Origin: a marine actinobacterium PHSC20C1
Lineage (GTDB): Bacteria; Actinomycetota; Actinomycetes; Actinomycetales; Microbacteriaceae
NCBI GenBank assembly: GCA_000153145.1
Contig: CH672415.1
Location: forward strand, 1,035,206-1,099,205
DNA length: 64,000 nt
Reading direction: 5' to 3'
The notes under the pieces were generated by a model, which saw only the letters and a program-made list of their open reading frames with translations, had not been told where the DNA came from and made no database searches. Positions 56,318 to 64,000 of this stretch are shown here, piece by piece (position 1 is the first letter of the stretch; the number at the start of each line of letters is the position of its first letter). The translations under genes and the position numbers were made by a program.

Positions 56318-56881
56318 ATGCTCTCACTGATTCGCCACGGCCAAACTGACTGGAACGCTGCCGCACGCATGCAAGGCTCCAGCGACATCCCCCTCAACGA
56401 CATCGGTCGCCAGCAAGCCCGCGACGCCGTCGAGGTACTTCGCGGCAGCGAGTGGGACGTAATTGTTAGCTCTCCCCTGCAGCGCGCACGCGAAACAGCG
56501 CAGATCATTGCCGATGGTCTCGGGCTCGAACTCGGCCGCAGCTACGACCTACTGATCGAACGTGAATACGGTGAGGGTGAAGGCCTCACGAAGGCCGAGA
56601 TCGACGAGAAGTGGCCCGATATTCTTGGCTACCCCGGCCTTGAACCTCTTGACTCGGTTGTGAAGCGCGGGATCGCTGCGCTCGATCAAGTCTCAGTCGA
56701 CTATGCGGATAAGAAAGTGATCGTTGTGTGTCACGGAACGATTATCCGTTACACCCTTTCTGAGCTTGCTGGGCGCGACTTCGATCACATTGTGAACGGA
56801 TCGATTTCGACGATTGAACGACTCGCGAGTAGTTGGGCTGTGCGCACTGTCAACGGTGAGCCCCTAGCCTGGGTCGACTAG
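56318..56881 (+). CDS. histidine phosphatase family protein
   Basis: A 187-residue phosphoglycerate-mutase-fold protein with LIRHGQTDWN (the catalytic His) and VVCHGTIIRY (the second His). Substrates vary widely, so only the phosphatase family is assigned. Its stop codon interlocks with that of smc on a 4-base overlap (CTAG), so the two transcripts must overlap. Confidence 0.9.
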   Translation: MLSLIRHGQTDWNAAARMQGSSDIPLNDIGRQQARDAVEVLRGSEWDVIVSSPLQRARETAQIIADGLGLELGRSYDLLIEREYGEGEGLTKAEIDEKWPDILGYPGLEPLDSVVKRGIAALDQVSVDYADKKVIVVCHGTIIRYTLSELAGRDFDHIVNGSISTIERLASSWAVRTVNGEPLAWVD

Positions 56882-59800
56882 CTCGCTTCGCTCGACGCTG
56901 TCTCTTTCGCAACGCGCTGACCAACAACCGCGCTAATGCCGTCTGCTCGCATGCTCACTCCATAGAGGGCATCCGCGATTTCCATTGTCCGTTTTTGATG
57001 CGTGATGACGATGAGTTGGCTCGACTGGCGCAGGTCTTCAAAGATAGCTAGTAGTCGGCCAAGGTTCGCGTCATCGAGCGCCGCCTCTACCTCGTCCATG
57101 ATGTAGAACGGGCTGGGGCGCGCCTTGAAAATTGCGATCAGTAGAGCTACAGCAGCCAGCGAGCGTTCACCACCGCTCAGCAGTGACAGGCGTTCGATCT
57201 TTTTGCCTGCAGGCTTCACCGTCACGTCGATTCCCGTGTTGAGGAGGTCGTCAGGGTTCGTCAAGAAAATGCTGCCAGTTCCGCCGGGGAAGAGCACCGG
57301 GAATACTTCGTTGAACGCATTCTTCGTATCTTCAAAGGCACTGGAGAAGATAGTCTGCATCTTCTCGTCGAGCTCGTCGATGATCGTCAGTAGGTCCTTG
57401 CGCGTGTTTGACAGATCGGTGAGCTGCTCTGTCAAGAACCTGTGGCGTTGCTCGAGCGCCTCAAACTCTTCAAGCGCGAGCGGGTTAACTCGGCCCAATC
57501 GAGCAAGTTTGCGCTCGGCTTTCTGTAGGCGCGTCTCCTGCTCGGCCCGCACAAATGGTCGACCTGATGATGCAGGCTCGTCAGTCGCGTCGTCGTCAGC
57601 TACATCTGCTGGTTCGGTGTCGTCCAGAATTGCATCGTCCGGTACTGCAACTTGGGGGCCATATTCCGCCACAAGTACATCTTCAACGAGACCGAGTTCT
57701 TCGCCAGAACGTTCAAGCAAGCTCGAGAGGTGCAACTTCTTCTCGTAAATCTGCATTTCGAGCCCGTGCACGCTTTCGCTCACCGCGGAGAGTCGTTCAC
57801 GCAGTGCAGATTCTTCTTTGCGCAGTGCTGAAAGTTCTTGGTTCTGCGCCGAACGGTTGGACTCTTTCGCTGCAAGATTTACGCGCGCTTCCGAGAGGGA
57901 ACGATCAACGGAATCGAGAACCGCTGGCAGCATCTCTACGACTCGAGTAGCAGAGGCGATCTGCCGTTGACGAATTACAGCCAGTCTGGCTTGTTCTGCC
58001 GCTGCTTCACGCTCACTTACAAGCTGGGCCGCAAGCTGTTCGGCTCTGGCGCGCTCGGCCCGCACGCGCTCACGAATGGTCTCCAGCTGAATGCGCTGCT
58101 CAACCTCGTGCGCTCGAGCGGTCTCAACTTCGATGAGCATGGGGTCGCGCTGGGAGACGTCGAGCATGGGGCGTGGCGCTGACTGGTATTCGTCTGCTGC
58201 TGATTGAGCTCGGCTGACTTCGGCGGTGGCGTCCATGACCGACTCTGATGCAATGTCAACGGCACGAGCGAGACGATCACATTCCGCTTGAGCAGCATCG
58301 GCTTGAATACGGTGGCGGCCAAGAAGTTCTGATTGGGCGGCAAGCTGGGCGTCGTATTCACGCAGCGTCGCGAGCGCGGTTTCGGCATCCGCCTTGGCAG
58401 CGGTAAGTTCGCGCCGCTTCTCGGCGAGCTCAAAACTCGTGCGCTCGATCTGAACGGTAACGACACCGAGTTTCTCTGCTGCGGCATCCCGTTCAGCGAC
58501 CAGCTCAAGGCGGGACCGCTTAGCGCCCGAACCGCCGCGCAAGACAAACTGGGTGAGAACGTCGCCTTGACGAGTGACAAAGGTAAGGTCTGCGGCGTTG
58601 GAGAGAGTCCCGTAGGCGGCTCGCGCTGCCTCAAGGCTGTCAGCAATGAGTACGTGGGTGAGGAGTCCGTGCACTCCTTCGGGTGCGGTAACGACATCGA
58701 TCGCCGGAACCGTACCCGCTGCGCTGCCGAGCGAGACGGCCGACTTCTTGGCGTTAGCCACGACGACTTCAACTCGCCCAAAGTCGCGGCTAGCAGACTG
58801 CGCGAGAGCGTCAATCGCAGAGTCGCGGTCATCGGCGAGTACCGCATCAGCGAGGGAACCAAGAGCCGCAGCGATCGCTGCTTCGAAACCGGGAGTGATC
58901 TTCACATGCTCGGCGACCAAACCACGGATGCCGTTAAGATTCGCAGCGACCAGGGCGCTAGATCCATCTTTCTGATCGACCGCGAGTGACAGCGCCGAGT
59001 TGCGGGCGGCGAGAGCATCCCGTTCACGTTCGGAAGCGTGCACTGCGTCTCGAAGGGACTCAATTTCTCCTTGGATGCTCGCAACGGTGGTCTCTGCTGC
59101 TTCATAGACGGAGTCGAGTGAACCATCACTCTCGGTCGTCGAGTTATTGGCCTCAACTTCGAGTGCTTCGAACTCTGCCTGCGCTGATTCGCGGCGCGAT
59201 TGGGCTTCGGCGAGTGCCTGCTGCTGACGCACAAGCTCACCCTGAGCGGCGGTGAGAGTCGAGGTTGCGACTTCTACGCGAGCTGTGAGCCCAGCGCTCT
59301 CTAACTCGTGGCGCGAAACAAGTGCACTTTGGGCGGCAATTTCTTCGTCGAGAGAGTCGAGAGCTGCCTTCGCCGTCGCAGTTGCTGCCGCCGCGGCTCC
59401 GACTGCCTTTTCAGCATCCGCAACACCCGCCGAGAGAGCATCGGCTTCTGCCGTGACTTCGTCAACGAGCGTCTGACTGACTGAGTTACCCGAGGTCGGG
59501 GCATCACTCTGTTGCCCAAGCAATGACAGTCGCTGATTAGCAAGCGTGTACAGACTGCGCAGCCGCTCTTGAACAGATTCGAGGCCGAAGGAAACTCGGC
59601 GTGCCTCGTCAACGTCATCGCCGACCTGCGCTTGCTCGAGGCGGGCCTCACGCAACTTGTTTTGGTCGAGTTGCTCTTGCAGCACAATGCGCTGAGTCTT
59701 GCGTTCGCTCTCACTTCGGCTGAAGTCATTGATGCTTGAGCGGAGACCAACAACTTCGTCAGCGAGGAGTCGTGCGCGAGCATCCCGAACGATGGAGGCA

Positions 59801-60453
59801 ATCGACGCTGCTTCTTTAGCGATCTCGGCCTGTTGACCGAGAGGCTTGAGCTGGCGACGGATCTCCCCCGCTAGGTCGGAAAGTCGTGTGAGATTCGCTT
59901 GCATCGCATCAAGCTTGCGAATCGTTTTTTCTTTGCGACGACGGTGCTTGAGGATGCCGGCGGCTTCTTCGATGAAGCCGCGGCGATCCTCAGGGCTCGC
60001 ATGAAGCACTGCATCGAGCTGACCCTGACCAACAATGACGTGCATTTCACGGCCAAGACCAGAGTCGCTCAGCAGTTCCTGAACGTCAAGAAGGCGACAC
60101 TGGGTGCCGTTAATCGCATACTCGCTGCCCCCATTGCGAAAGAGAGTTCGGCTGATCGTGACTTCGCTGTACTCGATTGGCAGCGCGCCGTCTGCGTTGT
60201 CAATCGTGAGCACTACCTCGGCACGCCCGAGCGGACCCTTGGTAGCGGTACCGGCAAAAATGACGTCTTCCATCTTGCCGCCGCGGAGGGTCTTTGCCCC
60301 CTGCTCGCCCATCACCCAGGCCAGAGCATCCACAACATTGGACTTACCGGAGCCGTTGGGGCCGACAACACACGTGACACCCTGTTCGAATGCAAAAGTG
60401 GTGGGTTGAGCGAACGACTTGAACCCCTTGAGGGTCAAACTCTTGAGGTACAC
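56878..60453 (-). CDS. smc: chromosome segregation protein SMC
   Basis: SMC of 1191 residues, forming with ScpA/B the condensin that folds and separates chromosomes. In order: Walker A GPNGSGKSNVVDAL, the first coiled coil, the hinge around 500-650, the second coiled coil, and the C-terminal LSGGERSLAAVALL signature with Walker B FYIMDEVEAALDDAN. GTG start with an AAGGCGG site. The usual upstream rnc and mutM are not present in this window; instead a cysteine-synthase-like gene runs the other way. Confidence 0.97.
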   Translation of the reverse strand: MYLKSLTLKGFKSFAQPTTFAFEQGVTCVVGPNGSGKSNVVDALAWVMGEQGAKTLRGGKMEDVIFAGTATKGPLGRAEVVLTIDNADGALPIEYSEVTISRTLFRNGGSEYAINGTQCRLLDVQELLSDSGLGREMHVIVGQGQLDAVLHASPEDRRGFIEEAAGILKHRRRKEKTIRKLDAMQANLTRLSDLAGEIRRQLKPLGQQAEIAKEAASIASIVRDARARLLADEVVGLRSSINDFSRSESERKTQRIVLQEQLDQNKLREARLEQAQVGDDVDEARRVSFGLESVQERLRSLYTLANQRLSLLGQQSDAPTSGNSVSQTLVDEVTAEADALSAGVADAEKAVGAAAAATATAKAALDSLDEEIAAQSALVSRHELESAGLTARVEVATSTLTAAQGELVRQQQALAEAQSRRESAQAEFEALEVEANNSTTESDGSLDSVYEAAETTVASIQGEIESLRDAVHASERERDALAARNSALSLAVDQKDGSSALVAANLNGIRGLVAEHVKITPGFEAAIAAALGSLADAVLADDRDSAIDALAQSASRDFGRVEVVVANAKKSAVSLGSAAGTVPAIDVVTAPEGVHGLLTHVLIADSLEAARAAYGTLSNAADLTFVTRQGDVLTQFVLRGGSGAKRSRLELVAERDAAAEKLGVVTVQIERTSFELAEKRRELTAAKADAETALATLREYDAQLAAQSELLGRHRIQADAAQAECDRLARAVDIASESVMDATAEVSRAQSAADEYQSAPRPMLDVSQRDPMLIEVETARAHEVEQRIQLETIRERVRAERARAEQLAAQLVSEREAAAEQARLAVIRQRQIASATRVVEMLPAVLDSVDRSLSEARVNLAAKESNRSAQNQELSALRKEESALRERLSAVSESVHGLEMQIYEKKLHLSSLLERSGEELGLVEDVLVAEYGPQVAVPDDAILDDTEPADVADDDATDEPASSGRPFVRAEQETRLQKAERKLARLGRVNPLALEEFEALEQRHRFLTEQLTDLSNTRKDLLTIIDELDEKMQTIFSSAFEDTKNAFNEVFPVLFPGGTGSIFLTNPDDLLNTGIDVTVKPAGKKIERLSLLSGGERSLAAVALLIAIFKARPSPFYIMDEVEAALDDANLGRLLAIFEDLRQSSQLIVITHQKRTMEIADALYGVSMRADGISAVVGQRVAKETASSEAS

Positions 60454-60596
60454 GTCACCGCCTTCTCTGTGCTGGCCAATTTGATGGTCAAAACCTTGCT
60501 ATACGGTACCGGATGCGCGGGGCTACGCCGTTCTGCCGCGCAGAAGAACTGGTGCCCTCACCGCCCGCTCCTTAGCGCAGACAGATAGCGACGTTG

Positions 60597-60623
60597 CCGG
60601 TGGGCACCGGTGACCCGTTGACA
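60597..60623 (+). promoter_or_regulatory. palindrome and -35-like element before the cysteine-synthase-like gene
   Basis: CCGGTG-GG-CACCGG (60597-60610) is a perfect 6-bp palindrome with a 2-base centre, directly before TTGACA (60618-60623). The latter is a consensus -35 for the gene starting at 60702, but the -10 is poor. The palindrome may be an operator. Confidence 0.35.
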
Positions 60624-60701
60624 TTGACTTGGGGTTGCAGTGAACTGGACGGAGCTGCATGCGCGTGCTCGTGTCATCGGGGGTAAGGATTTGGAGATCC
60701 A

Positions 60702-61655
60702 ATGCGTCCCCCTTCACCAGTGGCTTCAGCTCTCGACGCAATCGGAAACACGCCGGTTGTTCAACTTCAGCGTCTCGCACCTCCAGATTCTGCCGCGGTT
60801 TTTGTAAAGATCGAGGGCTTCAATCCGACGGGCTCGTACAAAGATCGAATGGCCCTGTCCATGATCGAGGAGGCCGAAAAACGCGGTTCACTCACACACG
60901 ATCTGACGGTAATCGAATACACCGGCGGGAGCACTGGTTCTTCACTCGCCTTTGTCTGCGCGACAAAGGGCTATCGATTTCACGCAGTCTCCTCAGATGC
61001 GTATGCGTCCGCCAAACTCAACACCATGCGGGCGTTCGGCGCAGAGTTGACGATTGTGCACAGCCCGAACGGCAAAATTAGCGGGGAGCTTATCCAGGAG
61101 ATGATTTCTGTCTCCGCCACCATTGCGGCGCAGGGTGGTTACTACCAGACCGACCAGTTCAATAACCGTGACATGCTCGTCGGGTACTCCGGGATTGGAC
61201 ACGAGTTACTCTCCCAATTCCCGGAGGGTATCGACGCTTTTTGCGGCGCGGTCGGAACTGGCGGAATGCTGATGGGTGTCGCCGGTGTCCTCAAAGAGCA
61301 CGCCCAGGACACTCGCATTGTTGCGCTCGAACCGGCATCAGCTCCCGTTCTTACCGAGGGTCGTTCCGGCCAGCACCACGTTGAGGGCATCGGTGTCGGT
61401 TTCGTGCCACCGCTGCTCGACAGCGACCTCTACGACGAAGCCCGAGCGATCGATGAAGCGCTCGCACGCACGACCTGTCGGCAGCTGGCAGAGCGCGAGG
61501 GGCTGCTAGTCGGAACATCCTCCGGACTCAATGTTGCCGCCGCGCTCAAGCTTGCTCGGGAGCTGGGGCCGGGAAAAGTTGTCGTCACCGTCGCCTGTGA
61601 CACCGGGCTGAAGTATGTCGACGAGGATCTGTTCGCGGCGCCAGCGGGCGCTTGA
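60702..61655 (+). CDS. cysteine synthase/cystathionine beta-synthase family enzyme
   Basis: A 317-residue fold-type II PLP enzyme. Lys47 in NPTGSYKDRM is the PLP lysine; YTGGSTGSSLAF and GTSSGLNVAAAL are the phosphate-binding regions. It could make cysteine from O-acetylserine or O-phosphoserine or act on another beta-substituted amino acid; the substrate is not determined. No serine acetyltransferase gene is adjacent. It is divergent from smc and precedes the GNAT gene by 71 bases. Confidence 0.88.
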   Translation: MRPPSPVASALDAIGNTPVVQLQRLAPPDSAAVFVKIEGFNPTGSYKDRMALSMIEEAEKRGSLTHDLTVIEYTGGSTGSSLAFVCATKGYRFHAVSSDAYASAKLNTMRAFGAELTIVHSPNGKISGELIQEMISVSATIAAQGGYYQTDQFNNRDMLVGYSGIGHELLSQFPEGIDAFCGAVGTGGMLMGVAGVLKEHAQDTRIVALEPASAPVLTEGRSGQHHVEGIGVGFVPPLLDSDLYDEARAIDEALARTTCRQLAEREGLLVGTSSGLNVAAALKLARELGPGKVVVTVACDTGLKYVDEDLFAAPAGA

Positions 61656-61726
61656 TCCCCCAGCACCTCCGGGAGTATTCTGGTCGGCTACCTCAGTAGC
61701 ACCCAACCAGCCAGATTGGTGCGCTC

Positions 61727-62806
61727 ATGACAGAGTTCGATATTGCGACCGTTGAGATTCCGCGGGAACTTGATCCCACCCGCAGCGACAAATTTTGTCA
61801 GGCCATAGCGCTGGGCAACCTCAGCCAAGAACTTGCGTTTGGCACAACCGATACCGCCTTTGATCTCACAGAAGAGCTCGGACTGTGGCAGCCAAGCGAA
61901 TTTGAGAAGTATCGGATGATCGTGGCGACAGTTGATGAACGTGTAGTCGGCTCAGGTACGTATGAGACAACGGTTGGCGACGACGCCGACACTGCCTGGG
62001 TGCTCGCGCACGTGCATCCTGACTACAAGCGGCGTGGCTTGGGACGCGCGCTGCTTGCCGAACTCGAAGCAATCGCGAGAGACGACAACAAACGCCAAGT
62101 GCACATGTACGCACCCGCCACCCTCAGCGATGGCCCCGTCGTTGCTGCGCCAACAGGGTTTGGAGCTGTGCCAAAAGACAACCCCGAGACCCTGTTTCTG
62201 CTCGCCCAGGGCTTCAGCTTTGAACAGGTTGAACGGGTCAGTCGACTTGCGCTGCCTGTGACAGGCCTTCGGTCACTTGTCGACAATGCAATTGACCACC
62301 TCAATCGCGACTACGCCGTGCATGAGTGGGTAGACCTCTGCCCGGACCGGTGGCAGGCAGATCTCGCGCTGCTGTACACACGGATGAGTACCGATGAGCC
62401 ATCCGCTGGCCTCGAACCCCCGGAAGATATCTGGTCAGTAGAGCGGCTGCTGGAAAACCAGAGCCGCCTCGCCGAAAGCGCACTCACCATGGTTTATGCC
62501 GCCGTCGAGCATGTCGAAACCGGCGCGCTCGTCGGGTACACGGCGCTAGCGGTGCCGCAAGAAGCCGATCGCGCCGTCAACCAGGCCGGAACGCTCGTGC
62601 TTCAGGAACATCGCGGGCACCGTCTCGGCATGTTGCTCAAGGTCGTCAACCTGGCTCACCTTGAGCGAGTCTCGCCTGGACATCCCTCAGTGATTACGTA
62701 CAACGCGGAGGAGAACCGCCATATGCTCTCGACTAATGAGGCAGTCGGCTTCGTGCCCATCGGATACCAAGGGGTATGGAAGCGGGTTCTCACTTCGGAC
62801 GCCTAG
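61727..62806 (+). CDS. two-domain GNAT acetyltransferase
   Basis: A 359-residue protein with two GNAT domains. The first holds VHPDYKRRGLGRALLAEL; the second LQEHRGHRLGMLLKVVNL and YNAEENRHMLSTNEAVGF. This double form resembles mycothiol synthase and related actinobacterial acetyltransferases, but the substrate is not shown and no other mycothiol gene is near. The stop interlocks with that of the Lrp gene (CTAG). Confidence 0.87.
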   Translation: MTEFDIATVEIPRELDPTRSDKFCQAIALGNLSQELAFGTTDTAFDLTEELGLWQPSEFEKYRMIVATVDERVVGSGTYETTVGDDADTAWVLAHVHPDYKRRGLGRALLAELEAIARDDNKRQVHMYAPATLSDGPVVAAPTGFGAVPKDNPETLFLLAQGFSFEQVERVSRLALPVTGLRSLVDNAIDHLNRDYAVHEWVDLCPDRWQADLALLYTRMSTDEPSAGLEPPEDIWSVERLLENQSRLAESALTMVYAAVEHVETGALVGYTALAVPQEADRAVNQAGTLVLQEHRGHRLGMLLKVVNLAHLERVSPGHPSVITYNAEENRHMLSTNEAVGFVPIGYQGVWKRVLTSDA

Positions 62807-63747
62807 TTCGCTGCGGCTTCCTCATCGGCACTGAGTGTGATGGCACCCTCACGGATGCGGTGCAGGCTGTGCTGGTAGCGCTCCTTATGGATGCGAGCGT
62901 GCAGCCACGTTTCCAACGACTTCACACTGGTCAGTGCGCGAAGATTTGCAACAAAGTCATTGAAATCGCTGAGCGCCGGGAACGATATGGTCGTCACGAA
63001 ATCGAAGCGTCCAATGGTGCGCGCCATAAATTCCACTCCCGCTTGCTCGTCGATGAGTCGCACGAGTGGGTCCACATTTCCTGTGGTGATGAAACCGAAT
63101 CCGAACGTGAGATGCGACGTCATGTCAGTGCGCTCGCGCAGCAGACCAATGCGCATCGCCCCGGTTTCGGTAAGGCGATTAATGCGGGTGCGACATCCAC
63201 TAATTGACAGGTCGACTGCCTCCGCTAGCTCGGCATAGCCCATGCGGCCGTCAACTTGAAGGAGTTCCATCAGCTTGAGATCGGTCGCATCGATCGGCAA
63301 ATCCGCTAAAGCAGGTTCTTCACCGAGAAAAAAACTCTTGAGCGTTCGCTCGTAAACCATCACCTGCACGTCGACTACGCCATCACACGCACGAATCGCA
63401 CGAATCTCTTCGTGCAGTTCGGCCATGGTCGCGGTGTGTAGTTCTGAGATCAGTTGGTACTTGCCCGTGCGCTCTGAGACGAAAACGGGGGAATTTAGCT
63501 CGCAGATTCGTTCGGCAAGTTCTCCAGCATCACCCTCCGTCTGAATCGACAGGTGAGCAAGCACGTGCAGGCCGAGAAGACGGGGGTGCACGGCCGCGAT
63601 AATTCGGATATCGCCGGAAAGCAGGAGCGGGTTCAACCGCTTGGCGATACTTGCCCGGTTGGTGTCGAGTTGGCGCGCAATGTCGCTAAACGACGTTCGG
63701 CCGTCCTGGCGCAGAATTGCGAAAGATTGCTCGGTTAGCTGGTCCAC
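62803..63747 (-). CDS. Lrp/AsnC regulator with two tandem HTH-RAM units
   Basis: A 314-residue regulator, twice the size of standard Lrp. The first unit (about 1-140) has an HTH near FSDIARQLDTNRASIAKRL; the second (about 150-310) has an HTH in YAELAEAVDLSISGCRTRI and its own effector-binding part. Such double proteins act as amino-acid-sensing regulators. It is divergent from a gene that starts at 63983; repeats in between suggest control of that gene. It overlaps the GNAT stop by four bases. Confidence 0.92.
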   Translation of the reverse strand: MDQLTEQSFAILRQDGRTSFSDIARQLDTNRASIAKRLNPLLLSGDIRIIAAVHPRLLGLHVLAHLSIQTEGDAGELAERICELNSPVFVSERTGKYQLISELHTATMAELHEEIRAIRACDGVVDVQVMVYERTLKSFFLGEEPALADLPIDATDLKLMELLQVDGRMGYAELAEAVDLSISGCRTRINRLTETGAMRIGLLRERTDMTSHLTFGFGFITTGNVDPLVRLIDEQAGVEFMARTIGRFDFVTTISFPALSDFNDFVANLRALTSVKSLETWLHARIHKERYQHSLHRIREGAITLSADEEAAAN

Positions 63748-63790
63748 GCGGCCAGACTATCCCAAGGAGCGCATGAAACGTAGCGTTTTG

Positions 63791-63806
63791 TCACTTTATT
63801 GAGTGA
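63791..63806. promoter_or_regulatory. inverted repeat near the Lrp start
   Basis: TCACT (63791-63795) and AGTGA (63802-63806) flank six bases, 44-59 bases before the Lrp ATG. It may be an autoregulatory site. Confidence 0.35.
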
Positions 63807-63824
63807 AATTACACGATTTCCCCT

Positions 63825-63871
63825 CTTGTAGGTTCCCATTCGTTACAAGTTTGCTTCTTTTCGGTTACAAG
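63825..63871. promoter_or_regulatory. phased TACAAG repeats, candidate Lrp operator
   Basis: CTTGTA (63825-63830) faces GTTACAAG (63842-63849), and an identical GTTACAAG follows at 63864-63871, exactly 22 bases (about two turns) later. The cluster ends 15 bases before the -35 at 63886, where an activator would bind. Confidence 0.5.
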
Positions 63872-63885
63872 ACTGCAAATATGCA

Positions 63886-63914
63886 TTGACTTTCGCGCTG
63901 GCTGTGAACACAAT
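63886..63914 (+). promoter_or_regulatory. promoter of the gene starting at 63983
   Basis: TTGACT (63886-63891), a 17-base spacer and CACAAT (63909-63914). The leader would be about 60 nt, and AGGAG (63973-63977) is the ribosome site. Confidence 0.6.
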
Positions 63915-63982
63915 GGTCACTACCAAATCACCCTCCCAAGTGCATCCATCGGGTGAATCGTTCTGCAGCCACAGGAGAAACA

Positions 63983-64000
63983 ATGAAGAAATCGATCAGT
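63983..64000 (+). CDS. start of a gene cut by the window end
   Basis: Only six codons (M-K-K-S-I-S) are visible, preceded by AGGAGAAACA. The lysine-rich beginning suits a signal peptide, so an exported or lipoprotein product such as a solute-binding protein is possible, but the product cannot be told. The promoter and repeats upstream suggest Lrp control. Confidence 0.6.

Noticed and set aside
57125..58989. Long open frames on both strands across smc (for example 58333-58989 + and 58017-58862 -)
   Set aside because: They overlap the certain smc coding frame and lack family content or ribosome sites; they are antisense or shifted-frame artefacts of high GC.

Overview
The window is about 57% GC by eye and looks like a chromosomal stretch of a high-GC Gram-positive bacterium (Actinomycetota), most likely family Microbacteriaceae. 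The evidence is the gene order (smc, ftsY, ffh, rpsP-khpA-rimM-trmD, rplS-lepB-rnhB-DUF2469, yraN-comM-dprA, xerC, rpsB-tsf-pyrH-frr-cdsA, and desulfurase-mnmA-ligA-gatC-gatA), the DivIVA-type polar proteins, the frequent GTG and TTG starts, and the F420-type LLM oxidoreductases. I cannot fix the genus. No rRNA, tRNA, CRISPR array, insertion sequence or prophage was seen. Coding density is very high: only one gap exceeds 300 bases (30172-30491).

Layout. 1-5.1 kb: a truncated CcdA-type protein, small DUF proteins, a membrane-anchored esterase, OsmC and an MFS exporter. 5.1-10.1 kb: the tRNA-amidotransferase genes, with gatB separated from gatC-gatA by a divergent EamA transporter / CGNR regulator pair. 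10.2-16.5 kb: a DUF1023 hydrolase, ligA, mnmA and a cysteine desulfurase, the last two supplying tRNA 2-thiolation. 16.6-26.8 kb: a YbaK deacylase, a membrane protein / YbbN-like pair, a giant coiled-coil DivIVA-like protein, an AI-2E permease, an envelope hydrolase, a second DivIVA-type protein and cdsA. 26.8-30.2 kb: frr, pyrH, tsf and rpsB (translation and UMP supply). 30.5-37.4 kb: an M23 peptidase, a MarR-controlled MMPL exporter, xerC and several redox or phosphoesterase genes. 37.6-42.6 kb: putP and the dprA-comM-yraN DNA-processing set. 42.7-44.9 kb: a small accessory island (GNAT, LysE, and the remnant of an FAD/Fe-S oxidase). 44.9-60.5 kb: the translation, secretion and chromosome block from DUF2469 to smc. 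60.7-64 kb: a cysteine-synthase-like enzyme, a two-domain acetyltransferase, a double Lrp regulator and the first codons of a gene that is probably Lrp-controlled.

How the genes work together. Most of the window is housekeeping: ribosome parts and modification (rpsB, rpsP, rplS, rimM, trmD, frr, tsf), protein targeting and processing (ffh, ftsY, lepB, map), chromosome maintenance (smc, ligA, xerC, dprA, rnhB) and tRNA charging or thiolation (gatCAB, mnmA). The most unusual item is the protein encoded at 20034-22373. It has a DivIVA-like head followed by an unbroken run of at least 39 eleven-residue (hendecad) repeats, predicting a rod tens of nanometres long, probably a polar or envelope scaffold. 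Other points of interest are an oxidase reduced to its two ends by an internal deletion, convergent genes packed so tightly that three pairs interlock their stop codons, several hairpins at gene starts, and a marked excess of the heptamer CGGATGC/GCATCCG.
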